Source: Micromonospora craniellae (GTDB taxonomy: Bacteria; Actinomycetota; Actinomycetes; Mycobacteriales; Micromonosporaceae). From it: a stretch of 64,000 bases of DNA. The stretch lies in contig NZ_CP061725.1 of assembly GCF_014764405.1 (NCBI RefSeq), positions 2,852,001-2,916,000 of the forward strand. Reading direction: 5' to 3'. The notes beneath the pieces are model-generated. The model saw nothing but the letters and a program-made list of their open reading frames with translations. It was not told where the DNA came from and did no database searches. Positions within the stretch are counted from its first letter, which is position 1, and every line of letters begins with the position of its first letter. The position numbers and the translations under genes were made by a program. Shown in pieces: positions 35,345 through 43,942 of this stretch.

Positions 35345-37609
35345 AGACGGCGGGAGTTTCACCCGCCGTCCCCCACAGATCCGGACGTGAACCTCTCGAC
35401 TCATCCGGCTCGTGCCGTTCGGTTGTCAGGTCGTGTACCGCATCGCCCAGTGCGCGAACAGGTCGGGCGACCGTTGCCGGACGTCTCGTAGCCATACTCG
35501 AGCTCTGTCGTCGCTGCGTTTGAGTCGCTTGTACTTCCACTTCGCCCAGCGCATCAGATGACGATCGATGCGCTTGCCGATCGGGTAGACCGCGCTCGGG
35601 TAAAACACGGTGAAGTAGTTCAACCAGCCCCGAAGGACAGGGTTGACCTCTACGGCGAGGTCTGCCAGGTTGCCGGTCGTGCGTCGATGTAGCCGCCAGG
35701 ACGCGACCTTGCGGCTCATATCGGTCAGCTTCCCCGGGGCAACCGCGGGTAGGAACCCGGTCCGGGCCCTTCCGCGGATCTTGTCCCATGCCTTCCGGGG
35801 ACGAAACGCGTACCCGCAGAACGTGAACGTCACCAGCTCGTAGTCGAGACGGCGCCGGTCGTCTTTGCAGTACACGATGCGCGTCTTGTCGGGGTGCAAC
35901 TGCAACCCGATGTCCGCGAACCGACGATCGATCGCCTGACGCACCTGTTGCGCCTGACGTTCGGTCACGCAGTGGACCACCACATCGTCTGCGAACCGCT
36001 CGAACCCGACCCCGGGAAACTCACGGCCCATCCAGGTGTCGAAGCCGTAGTGCAGAAAAATGTTGGCGATCAACGGGGAGATCGGACCACCCTGCGGTGT
36101 CCCCTTGTTCCGATGGGTCAGGGTCCCGTCGGGCATCAGCATCGGCGCTCTCAACCAGCGCTCCACATACAGCATGACCCACGGGTGAGTCGTGTGACGC
36201 GCCACCGCCTTGAGCATCAAATCCCACCGCACGGAGTCGAAAAAGGCCTTGACGTCCAAATCGACGACCCAGTCCTTCTTGAAACACCGCTGCCGACACA
36301 CCCGAATCGCATCAATCGGGGACCGTCCGGGACGATATCCGTAGGAGTCGTCGTGGAACACCTTCTCCACCTCCGGCTCCAACACCAGCACCGCCACCGT
36401 CTGCGCCACCCGGTCGACCACATTGGGAATGCCCAGAATCCTGACCCCACCCTTCTTCGGGATCTCCACCGCCCGGACCGGGCCGGGGAAATAGCTGCCC
36501 GACGACATACGGTTCCACAGTCGGTAGAGGTTGTCAGCCAACCTCGTTTCGAACTGTTCGATCGTCACTCCGTCGGCCCCGGCCGCTCCGCCATTACCTT
36601 TCACCTTCAACCACGCGGCCCAGATCAGCCGCTTTGGGATATCGTGCGACTTGCCTGTCAACCCTGGCTGACTCACGCGGTTCCTCCCTCACGGTTGACC
36701 GCACAAACCAGCCTGAACGACCCCGCCCCTTCGCTCCCCGACCCACTGCGATACGCAGGCGGTTCACAGCTACTACGGGCGAGTCCGCCAGCGTCCCCGC
36801 ATCGGTACTCTGCTCCTCGCGGTTTCCTCCGCTTGGAGTCCTCCCTCTCGCCGCCGGTAAACCGACGGACGGTATCGGGGTCCGCCTTCACACGTTCCGT
36901 ATGAGAGCCTGGACCGGGCTCATGCTGCCTATATGCCGGACACCACCTGGGCAGTAAGCGGATATCCCCCAGGCTCATCCCGAGACTCACCTCCGGCCTC
37001 GGTTCTGATGTCGTCTGACTGAGTTTCGACACGTCAACGGCAGAGAACTCGACGTTCATCGCTCATCTTCCCGGTCCATACCTGACGCGATCACAGTCAC
37101 GCCTTTTCCAACGACGCTCAGGACGACGGTCTTCAGCCAACGCCCCTCGTGGTGGTTTGAAGCCTGCTTCCGCAAGCCGGCTCCGGAGGGCCAAACAACC
37201 TCCATCTCCCATACAGCACCGCAGTCCACGAGACCGTCATCAATCTTTGCCTCGCTTTCCACGTTCGTGTTCACAAGAGATCACCTCAGTAAGCGGATAT
37301 CCCCCAGGCTCATCCCGAGACTCACCTCCGGCCTCGGTTCTGATGTCGTCTGACTGAGTTTCGACACGTCAACGACAGAGAACTCGACGTTCATCGCTCA
37401 TCTTCCCGGTCCATACCTGACGCGATCACAGTCACGCCTTTTCCAACGACGCTCAGGACGACGGTCTTCAGCCAACGCCCCTCGTGGTGGTTTGAAGCCT
37501 GCTTCCGCAAGCCGGCTCCGGAGGGCCAAACAACCTCCATCTCCCATACAGCACCGCAGTCCACGAGACCGTCATCAATCTTTGCCTCGCTTTCCACGTT
37601 CGTGTTCAC
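35345..37609 (-). mobile_element. group II intron inserted in the VirD4-like gene, with duplicated 5' end
   Basis: The intron begins on the minus strand at the G at 37609 (5' end GTGAACACG) and ends close to 35345. Near the 3' end a domain V-like hairpin (35365-35401: GAGCCGGAT...TCCGGATCTG) and a domain VI-like hairpin (35347-35372) are visible. One protein gene (reverse transcriptase/maturase) lies inside. Bases 37287-37611 recur as 36952-37276, with one difference noticed in ~325 bases, the offset being 335. The 5' domain I region is therefore present twice. About 2.27 kb in all; ~1.93 kb would be one intron length. Confidence 0.8.
35426..36676 (-). CDS. group II intron reverse transcriptase/maturase
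   Basis: 416 residues. Reverse transcriptase blocks are clear: the RIPKKGG/IPNVVDRVAQ region, YGYRPGRSPIDAI near 110, GTPQGGPISPLIANIFLHY near 195, and the catalytic FADD (~227), an accepted variant of YADD. A maturase (X) domain follows, with WLNYFTVFYPSAVYP and a basic KRIDRHLMRWAKWKYKRLK. There is no HNH endonuclease domain at the C-terminus, so this is an endonuclease-lacking subclass. The enzyme assists splicing and copies the intron into DNA. It appears intact. Confidence 0.95.
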   Translation of the reverse strand: MSQPGLTGKSHDIPKRLIWAAWLKVKGNGGAAGADGVTIEQFETRLADNLYRLWNRMSSGSYFPGPVRAVEIPKKGGVRILGIPNVVDRVAQTVAVLVLEPEVEKVFHDDSYGYRPGRSPIDAIRVCRQRCFKKDWVVDLDVKAFFDSVRWDLMLKAVARHTTHPWVMLYVERWLRAPMLMPDGTLTHRNKGTPQGGPISPLIANIFLHYGFDTWMGREFPGVGFERFADDVVVHCVTERQAQQVRQAIDRRFADIGLQLHPDKTRIVYCKDDRRRLDYELVTFTFCGYAFRPRKAWDKIRGRARTGFLPAVAPGKLTDMSRKVASWRLHRRTTGNLADLAVEVNPVLRGWLNYFTVFYPSAVYPIGKRIDRHLMRWAKWKYKRLKRSDDRARVWLRDVRQRSPDLFAHWAMRYTT

Positions 37610-37611
37610 AA
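36952..37611. repeat. 335-bp tandem duplication of the intron 5' region
   Basis: Copy A is 36952-37276 and copy B is 37287-37611, in the same orientation, 335 bp apart. They include the intron 5' end and the last five exon-like bases (CTCTT on the minus strand). The ~10 bases between the copies do not match the corresponding exon bases before copy B, so this is not a simple slipped duplication. It looks more like one intron inserted near a sequence resembling its exon target inside another copy, followed by loss of the redundant 3' part. Confidence 0.85.
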
Positions 37612-39298
37612 GAGGCGAGTTCAGCAACGGCGGGATGTGTTGCAGGGTCACGTTGTTGTGGCGTAGCAGGGTCAGGCAGGCGACGCGCATGACGTCGTCC
37701 ATTCGCGGCCCCCACGCCTTGGCGAAGATGTTCCCGAAGATCGACACGAGGTTGTCGACCACGAGGTCCGGGTCCTCGCCCTCAAGAGGATTCAGCGTGG
37801 GCGGGTTGTCCTGGTCGGGGTCGAAGAGCACGACGCGGTCGCCGACGTCGGCGGGGAGCCGGTCGAGAATGTCCAGCACCAGGTCGCCGTGCGGGTCGAT
37901 GACAACGGTGCCCCGCCCCGCCTTGATGTCGTCGAGGGCCATGTTGACCAGCAGGGTGGTCTTGCCGGAGCCCGTCGAACCGATCACATGCATGTGATAC
38001 CTCGCATCCGGCACCGACAGCCCCACACTGTGGCCACCGATTTCGGCGTCGCCCAACATCTTCACGCCACGCCCACCACCGGGAACCGCGACCGGCGCCG
38101 GCATCGACGCGGCCCGCGCCCGGTCCAGGCCGGGAACGGCGAGATCCTGCGGTAGCGCCGCGAGTGCCGCGAGTTCCGGGGCGGAGGTGAGGAACCCCGG
38201 ACCGAGCCGGCGGGCGGCGAGGACGGTCACCGGCGCGGACATCCGGGCCCGGTGGGAGAGCCGGTTGCGGCCGGTGTAGATGGCGAACGCCGACGCGAGG
38301 GTGTCGGCGATGCCCCGCAGCCGACCGGACGGGTCAGCTGCGGGCCGGCGGCTGGTGGTGGCGACCCCGTACCGGATACCGGTCTGCCACAGCGGGTGCG
38401 CCGTCTTGTCGAGGATCGCCCGGACGTCCCGTTCCACGGTCGGATCTCTGCGGGAGACCGGTGACGTGGCGCGGCCGGCACCGCCGCCGGGCAGGAACGC
38501 GTCCAGCAGCCACAGCACCGGCGCGGCCGGGTTGATCGCCGGTACGGCGGTCTTGCCGGCCCGCAGCCGCCCGGCCGCCCGGCGGGCCCGTGCCGCCCTA
38601 CGCGGGGTGGCGGGACGGGCCAGGATCTGCACGCAGGCGTACTCGCCGGGTTTGAGCTGGGCGCCGGCGGACATCAGCGGGCGTAGCGGGTCGGTGTCGT
38701 GGTCGGTGGCCAAAGGAAGCCACTCCGCGTACACCGGCAGCAGGTGTCCGCCTACGGCGGGACGCGCGTCCAAGGGGATCGGCGGTTGCGGATGGTCGTC
38801 GGTGGTGGTGGCCGAGCTGGGCCACGCCGCTCGCACCGCCGCCTCGACCGCCCCGGGCGGAACGGTGCCGGGTACCCAGATCGAGATAAGCAGTTGTCGG
38901 CCGAGCCAGGTGTACTGCCACACGACGTGCGGGGCGCCGTAAAGCAGGCGCCGCCGCCGGGACGGGGTCAGCACTCCGGCGAGGTTCGCCCACAATGCGG
39001 CAGCGCTGTGCGGGTCGACCTGCGGCGGCGGCGCGATCGTCACGAGGCGTGCACCGTGAGCGTGGTGGCGGTGCCGCCAGATCTCCACCAGGTTGCGGCC
39101 AGCCACCCAGACGGCGAGCAGGCCAGCGGCGACACCGGCCAGCCACGGCCGCTGTGTAACCCACACGGCGGCGTCGACCAGGGCGGCGCCGGGTCCTGCG
39201 GGTGGCGCAACGGAATCGGCGCCCGGCCCGAACGTGGGGCTGGGCGTCGGTGGCAACGAAGCGAGAACCGCTCGGAACGCTTCGGTCGTTGGTGTCAC
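37610..39298 (-). CDS. VirD4-like coupling ATPase, N-terminal exon
   Basis: 563 codons, starting at the GTG at 39298 in the GTGA overlap with the VirB4-like stop, so translation is coupled. A single membrane helix lies at ~30-55 (WLAGVAAGLLAVWVAGR), then a cytoplasmic region. The Walker A motif HVIGSTGSGKTTLLVNM is near 437. IDPHGDLVLDILDRL and FDPDQDNPPTLNPL follow, both typical of the TraD/VirD4 type IV coupling family. The exon ends in phase after the codon at 37610. Without splicing, translation would run ~70 codons into the intron and stop at 37391. The coupling protein brings the DNA-relaxase complex to the secretion channel. Confidence 0.85.
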
Positions 39299-41082
39299 AG
39301 GTCGTCCTCCTCGTCGAGGTCGGCCAACTCGGCTGGGTTCGTGGTGCACAGCTCGTGCTCTGCCTCCGAGGAAATGGATTCGAAGCTCGTTCTGCTCACC
39401 CCGGAGATCAACAATCCCTGGCCGCGGCGGGCCGACAGCAGCAGCCGCCGCTCGCCGCCGGTGAGGCCGAAAGCCTCTCCGACGGCGTCGATGGCCTGGG
39501 GCGCCTGCCGCAGCAGCACCTGCGTGGCGGCGTTGGACACCACCGCCTGGCCGAGGTCCGTGCCGAGCACGTCGGCGGCGTCCTGGGTGACCACGGTCAG
39601 GCCCGCGTTGCGTTTACGCGCCGCCTTCGACATGCGGAAGAGAAACCTTGCGCCCTCGCCGTCACGCATCAGCAACCAGGCCTCGTCGACCACGACGAGC
39701 CGCCGCTGCGGCGGGCCGACCGGCGCGTCGACCGTGCGCCAGATCGAGTCCAGCGCGAGTAGCGTGCCGACCGTGCGTAGCTCGTCGGGCAGGTGACGGA
39801 GGGACCACACGACGAGGTGCCCGAGCGGGGTTTGGGTGGTCGGCCCGTTGAACAGGTCGGCGAAGCTGCCCTGTACCCACGGCGCGAGCCGGGCGGCCAG
39901 AGTCGCGGCGGCCGGGTCGTCGTCGGCGCGCAGCGTCTCGGCCAGGTCGCGCAGCAGGGGCGCCGGTCGGTGATGTGTGGCCGGGTCCGCCGTGATGCCG
40001 GCGGACCGGTAGACGGCGAGGATGGCCCGGTCCAGGGCGGCCCGCTCCGCTGGGGGCGGCTGATGCCCGAGCAGCACGCTGATCAGCGTGTGCAGGAACA
40101 GCCCACGGCGGGTGAGCACGTCCGGACGCCGGTCGCCGGCCGGCAGATCCAGGGGGTTGATCTTCACGCCGGGGAGGCCGAGGCGCACGGCGCTGCCGCC
40201 GACCGCGTCGCACAGTCGCAGGTACTCGTCCTCGGGATCGACGACCGCGACCTGCACACCCTGGTAGAGGCTGCGCAGGATCTCCAACTTGACGAAGTAC
40301 GACTTCCCCGCCCCACTTCGGGCGAGGACGATGGAGTTGTGGTTCTCCTGCGTCCAGCGGTCCCACCAGACGATCCCGGCGCTGGCGGGGTTGACGCCGT
40401 AGAGGACGCCACCGGTGGCTGGCGGGTCACCGGGCAGCGGCGCGGGCAGATCCGGTGACGCCAGCGGGAACGAGCTGGCCAGGGCTTGGGTGTCCATGGT
40501 GCGCAGCATCCGCAGCCCGTCGGAGGCCAGCGGCAGGGTGGTGGTCCATCCGGGAAGCTGCCGCCAGGTCGCGGGTTGTACCTCCAGCAGGGTTGATGCG
40601 GCGGCGGCCCGGACCTGCGCGCACGCCTGCAGTAGTTCGTCTTCGGTGCGGGCGTGCACGGTGAGATACAGGCCGACGCGGAACAGCTTCGCCGCGCCCC
40701 GGGCGAGGCGTTCGGCCAGGTCGCCGGCGTCGTGCGCGGCGGCGTCGACGTAGGGGTCGGCCAGCTTGCCCCGCTCGGAGTCGGCCCGCCGGGAGGACTC
40801 CAGCCGGGCCCGCTGCTTTCGCAGCCGGGACGCGGCGATCGGTGCCGGGAGCGGCTCGATGTGCATGGCGAGGTCGAGCCGGCCCGGCCAGGACAGCAGC
40901 GGTTCCAGCCACGCCGGGCCGACCTCGGCCGGGTAGCCGGTCACCACCAGGGTGGCGGCGTATCCGTCGCCGACGTGCAGCCAGCGGGGGGTGACCTCGA
41001 CCGTGGCCGGTGCGACCGCCGACGCCAGCGAGGCCGGCGGGGCTTCCACAGCCGCGCCGCCGGAGCGTCTCCTCCTGATCAT
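39295..41082 (-). CDS. VirB4-like conjugation ATPase
   Basis: 595 residues from the ATG at 41082, with AGGAGGAAG just upstream and an ATGA overlap with the PrgI-like stop. The N-terminal ~220 residues are the VirB4/TraE-like domain (RVGLYLTVHARTEDELLQAC). Walker A (LARSGAGKSYFVKLEI) lies near 255, Walker B (RRLVVVDEAWLLM) near 462, and the glutamine-bearing VVTQDAADVL near 492. VirB4 ATPases are the only universal motor of type IV secretion systems and energise pilus and channel assembly at the inner membrane. The length is somewhat short for the family (usually ~600-800) but complete. Confidence 0.92.
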   Translation of the reverse strand: MIRRRRSGGAAVEAPPASLASAVAPATVEVTPRWLHVGDGYAATLVVTGYPAEVGPAWLEPLLSWPGRLDLAMHIEPLPAPIAASRLRKQRARLESSRRADSERGKLADPYVDAAAHDAGDLAERLARGAAKLFRVGLYLTVHARTEDELLQACAQVRAAAASTLLEVQPATWRQLPGWTTTLPLASDGLRMLRTMDTQALASSFPLASPDLPAPLPGDPPATGGVLYGVNPASAGIVWWDRWTQENHNSIVLARSGAGKSYFVKLEILRSLYQGVQVAVVDPEDEYLRLCDAVGGSAVRLGLPGVKINPLDLPAGDRRPDVLTRRGLFLHTLISVLLGHQPPPAERAALDRAILAVYRSAGITADPATHHRPAPLLRDLAETLRADDDPAAATLAARLAPWVQGSFADLFNGPTTQTPLGHLVVWSLRHLPDELRTVGTLLALDSIWRTVDAPVGPPQRRLVVVDEAWLLMRDGEGARFLFRMSKAARKRNAGLTVVTQDAADVLGTDLGQAVVSNAATQVLLRQAPQAIDAVGEAFGLTGGERRLLLSARRGQGLLISGVSRTSFESISSEAEHELCTTNPAELADLDEEDDL

Positions 41083-42053
41083 GGCTTCCTCCTCTTCCTG
41101 GGGTTGCGAGCGGGGGCGCTCGCGGTGATGACGGCATCGGGTGCGGCGAGGCCGCCCGGGCGCGGTGGCCGGTAGGGGTCGGCGGCGGAAGTCAGAGCGG
41201 CGGTCACTGCCGCGCCGTCGAGCACCCGGGGGCTGACGCCGAGCCCGGCCAGTGCCCGAACGGTGTCGTCGGCGCGGCGCCGCGCGGCGTGACCGGTGCG
41301 CTCGCCTGCGGTCGTGCGGTGGACGACCAGGACCTGCCGGCGCAGCGGGTCGCGCCGCGAGGCGAGGTCGCCGAGGAACTCGGCGTGATCGGCGCACGCC
41401 GCGCGAAGCTGCGGATGCGGCTGGGCATCCGCGGCGGCGGCGAGCGCACGGCTGTGAGACGCCAGATCGACCGGCTGCGCCGACACGACGATCTGCGTCG
41501 GCGTGGACAGGCTGTTGAGCCACCGTCCCCAGCTATCGATGAGGGCCGCCTGCTCGTCGGGGGTGCGCAGCGCGAGGTTCACCGTGGTGGTGCCGACGAT
41601 CGCGGCGCGGGCGCCCCCGAGACTGATCTCCCCGTCGTCGTCGATGGCGTCGGCGGGCAGCCGCAACGGCGCCGGCAGCGGCGTCCGGCCGCTCTTCGGC
41701 GTCTCGACCCAGTCCGGCGCACCGGGATCCGTCGCGACGTCAGCGGCGGCCAGCGACCGAGGGGTACGGGTGTGACGGATCGCGTGTAGCAGCCACTCGT
41801 CCAGGGGCAGGCCGTCTCGGCGACCGAGCGCTAGACCGATCACCAGCCCGCCCAACACCACACCAGCACCGATGAGCACCGGTACCGGGACCACCGTGTT
41901 CAAGGCTTGCCATACGCCGTAGTACAGAAGCGCTCCGGCGGCGACGATGGCCAGTTGGTGGAAGGTCAGGCCGTAGGCGACCTTGTCGGGGGCGTCGACG
42001 TCGGCGGGCATGCGCGTGCGTGCGGGGCCGGTGTCGGGTTCGGGGGTGCTCAT
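41079..42053 (-). CDS. PrgI-like (VirB3-type) membrane protein with long C-terminus
   Basis: 324 residues from the ATG at 42053 inside an ATGA overlap with the VirB6-like stop. Two helices at ~30-75 (LTFHQLAIVAAGALLYYGVW, then PVLIGAGVVLGGLVIGLAL) and the adjacent LGRRDGLPLDEWLL motif match the PrgI family of Gram-positive type IV secretion. The remaining ~230 residues are a cytoplasmic domain with an inner repeat-like VLVVHRT motif, unlike the short classic PrgI. Some actinomycete homologues carry such extensions. It probably forms the inner-membrane platform with VirB4. Confidence 0.8.
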   Translation of the reverse strand: MSTPEPDTGPARTRMPADVDAPDKVAYGLTFHQLAIVAAGALLYYGVWQALNTVVPVPVLIGAGVVLGGLVIGLALGRRDGLPLDEWLLHAIRHTRTPRSLAAADVATDPGAPDWVETPKSGRTPLPAPLRLPADAIDDDGEISLGGARAAIVGTTTVNLALRTPDEQAALIDSWGRWLNSLSTPTQIVVSAQPVDLASHSRALAAAADAQPHPQLRAACADHAEFLGDLASRRDPLRRQVLVVHRTTAGERTGHAARRRADDTVRALAGLGVSPRVLDGAAVTAALTSAADPYRPPRPGGLAAPDAVITASAPARNPRKRRKP

Positions 42054-42964
42054 CTGACGGTCCTTCGCAGGTTGGAGAGTCCGGGGACGGTGCGGGTGAG
42101 CTGCTGCACCACGACGACGCGGGCGGCGGCGCCGAGCATCGCGGTGGTGCCGTGTCCGTTCTGGCCCGCCCAGCGGGCCATCAGGGCGGGGATCTTGACG
42201 GTGGTCCACAGCAGGACCACGACGACCAGGAGGTTGAGGGTGCCGCCGGGGTCGGCGGGCATCCCGAACACGGGCAGCATGGTCGCCGGGTCGAGCAGGA
42301 CCTGTTCTCCGGCGGTGAGGAAGAACGCCTGCGCGACGGGTATGGCCAGGCAGCCGGTGTAGGCGCGCCACCACAGGCGGGCCAGTGGGTCGGTCTGTGG
42401 CAGGGCGTGGCAGGCCAGGGCCAGTGGGGCGATGGCGGTCAGGACCAGTAGAGCGACGAACCGGCCGATGAGTTGGATCGCGGTCGTCGCGATGAGGATC
42501 GTGATGATCAGGGTGAGGACGAGGAACAGTAGGGGCACGGCACGGTCTTGGGCGGCGGTGAGGTGGGTCTGGATCGCGGTGAACGTGCCGTCGCTGTCGT
42601 AGCCGTCGGCGACGGCTGCGGTCAGGGCGTTGGTGAGGTCGATGAGCTGGGCGCAGACCAGTTGGGAGAAGTGCGCGGCGGTGAATCCGACGACCAGTCG
42701 GGGCAGGAGGTCCTTGGCCGTGTAGCGGGCCTGTTCGTCGCCGCCGGCGACCATGATCAGGATTCCGGCGGCGACGAACGCCAACACGAACACGGCGTCC
42801 ACGATCCACACCGATCGGCCGGTGAGCGCCTGCACCTGCGGCAGCGCGGTGACTCTCGGGGTGGTGAGCAGGACACCGGTGATGAGGTCGAAGATCGCGT
42901 CGAGGCACGCCAGGACCGCGGTGGTCATCCAGCCGAGGATCTGGTCGAGCATCCACACCGTCAT
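42050..42964 (-). CDS. VirB6/TrbL-like polytopic membrane protein
   Basis: 304 residues, about seven hydrophobic helices (for example FVLAFVAAGILIMVAGG, VPLLFLVLTLIITILIATTA and LVVVVLLWTTVKIPALM). The plan, with a central hydrophilic part and a helix pair near the C-terminus, is that of VirB6/TrbL proteins, which line the inner-membrane channel. No motif is catalytic. It starts three codons after a GTG-like stop of the pilin gene, and its stop overlaps the PrgI start by 4 bp. All genes here are in one operon. Confidence 0.8.
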   Translation of the reverse strand: MTVWMLDQILGWMTTAVLACLDAIFDLITGVLLTTPRVTALPQVQALTGRSVWIVDAVFVLAFVAAGILIMVAGGDEQARYTAKDLLPRLVVGFTAAHFSQLVCAQLIDLTNALTAAVADGYDSDGTFTAIQTHLTAAQDRAVPLLFLVLTLIITILIATTAIQLIGRFVALLVLTAIAPLALACHALPQTDPLARLWWRAYTGCLAIPVAQAFFLTAGEQVLLDPATMLPVFGMPADPGGTLNLLVVVVLLWTTVKIPALMARWAGQNGHGTTAMLGAAARVVVVQQLTRTVPGLSNLRRTVR

Positions 42965-42967
42965 GGG

Positions 42968-43348
42968 TCAGCCCCCGACGATGCCTCGGACGACCTGCAG
43001 CAGGACTGGCGCGAGGACGGCCAGGCCGTAGCCGACCAGCGCGTTGCGCAGGGCCAGCTTCGCTTTCTCGACCTGGGACGGGTCACCGCCCGCGGTGGCC
43101 CAGTACACGCCGGCCAGGACGAGGAAGAGGGTGGCGAGCGCGGCGAGGATCCCCATGATCCACATGCGGAGGTTGGTGATGACGGCGGGCAGCGAGTTCG
43201 CCGCCAGCTCCACGGCGACGCCGGGGTCGGCGTGCGCGGCGACCGGGAGGGCGAGTGTCAGTGCGAGGCCGGCCAGCGGCACGGCAGCGCGTAGCGCCGC
43301 GCGTGCGGCGGGCTTTCTCAGAAGGGTGCGCAGTGGGGTGCGGGACAT
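42968..43348 (-). CDS. VirB2/TrbC-like pilin precursor
   Basis: 126 residues. A basic head precedes a signal-like hydrophobic segment (~19-37, ALRAAVPLAGLALTLALPVA) with a cleavage-like AHA site. Two further hydrophobic helices follow, separated by GGDPSQVEKAKLALRNAL. This is typical of VirB2/TrbC-type pilins and of the small membrane proteins encoded first in actinomycete type IV operons. It would form the pilus or the channel's inner core. It is the first gene of the leftward conjugation operon; ~290 bases of leader separate it from the 60-bp element at 43641. Confidence 0.75.
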   Translation of the reverse strand: MSRTPLRTLLRKPAARAALRAAVPLAGLALTLALPVAAHADPGVAVELAANSLPAVITNLRMWIMGILAALATLFLVLAGVYWATAGGDPSQVEKAKLALRNALVGYGLAVLAPVLLQVVRGIVGG

Positions 43349-43640
43349 TGAGATTCACCTCCCGCCGCGCCCTGGACGCGCCGAACGAACGGCGTGACCG
43401 AGGCGTGGCGATTGCTCGAAGCGGTCGGAAGGGACCGCCGCCGGGCGCAGGTGAAGGAGCGGACGAACCGCGTGAGCCCCGGGAGGAGCTCGTCCTCCCT
43501 CATGGGTGGTTTGCGGTCATCAATGTGGTGTCAGCGCATCAACATGGCGCGGCACCCGAGGCATGCGGATCGCATGCGCTCCTCGTGTCGCCCGGCGGCG
43601 GGCGGGACCGGCGAGCGGCATGGCTCGTAGAGGTCCCGCA
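43349..43640. promoter_or_regulatory. leader of the conjugation operon
   Basis: Nearly 300 bases with no gene supported, GC-rich with several small inverted repeats (for example GGGAGGAGCTCGTCCTCCC near 43480-43498). It lies between the 60-bp regulatory element and the pilin gene, so it may be a long 5' untranslated region. Confidence 0.4.
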
Positions 43641-43700
43641 CCCCCAAACCGGGATTTGTGAGCCGTGGCGAACACTTGCTGCGCTCACGAGCCGCTCACA
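43641..43700 (-). promoter_or_regulatory. 60-bp regulatory element A (conjugation operon)
   Basis: Read on the minus strand this is nearly the same as element B at 46381-46440 (about 88% identity over 60 bp). The match includes TGTGAGCGGC, the core GCAAGTGTTCGCCA and a CTCACAAA end. It points toward the pilin gene. Each element has TGTGAG/CTCACA half-sites around the core, like a repressor operator, so the conjugation operon probably shares a regulator with the methyltransferase operon. Confidence 0.7.
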
Positions 43701-43712
43701 CAGTGCGGCGAC

Positions 43713-43833
43713 GGCTCACAGCGCAGGTCAGGGCTGGTTCTTGCGCACAGCAGGCGTGTTCGAAGGACGAGGGCTCACAGCGGTGGGAACCGCGCGGGTG
43801 TCGTCGTTGTGTGCGTGTTGGCGGGGCTCACAG
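43713..43833. repeat. three GGCTCACAG direct repeats
   Basis: Exact nine-base copies begin at 43713, 43772 and 43825, after the related GCTCACA at 43694. Spacing is irregular (59 and 53). Iteron-like repeats of this sort can be binding sites for a replication or transfer protein; the CTCACA core is the same as in element A. Confidence 0.5.
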
Positions 43834-43880
43834 CCCTCGACAGAGATCGGCAAGTACCACCGCCGGTCTTCAACAGAAAC

Positions 43881-43917
43881 GGCTGTGGCCCGACGTGGTG
43901 CACGTCGGGCCACAGCC
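43881..43917. terminator. strong hairpin beyond the IS-fused gene
   Basis: Perfect 17-bp stem (GGCTGTGGCCCGACGTG, three-base loop, exact complement), 26 bases after the leftward stop at 43943. It likely terminates that gene and insulates the element A region. Confidence 0.7.
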
Positions 43918-43942
43918 GCTGGAGTCGGTCAGGTGGAGGTCG

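Noticed and set aside
43713..43833. CRISPR array suggested by repeated GGCTCACAG
   Set aside because: Repeats are only nine bases and irregularly spaced, and no cas genes are present.
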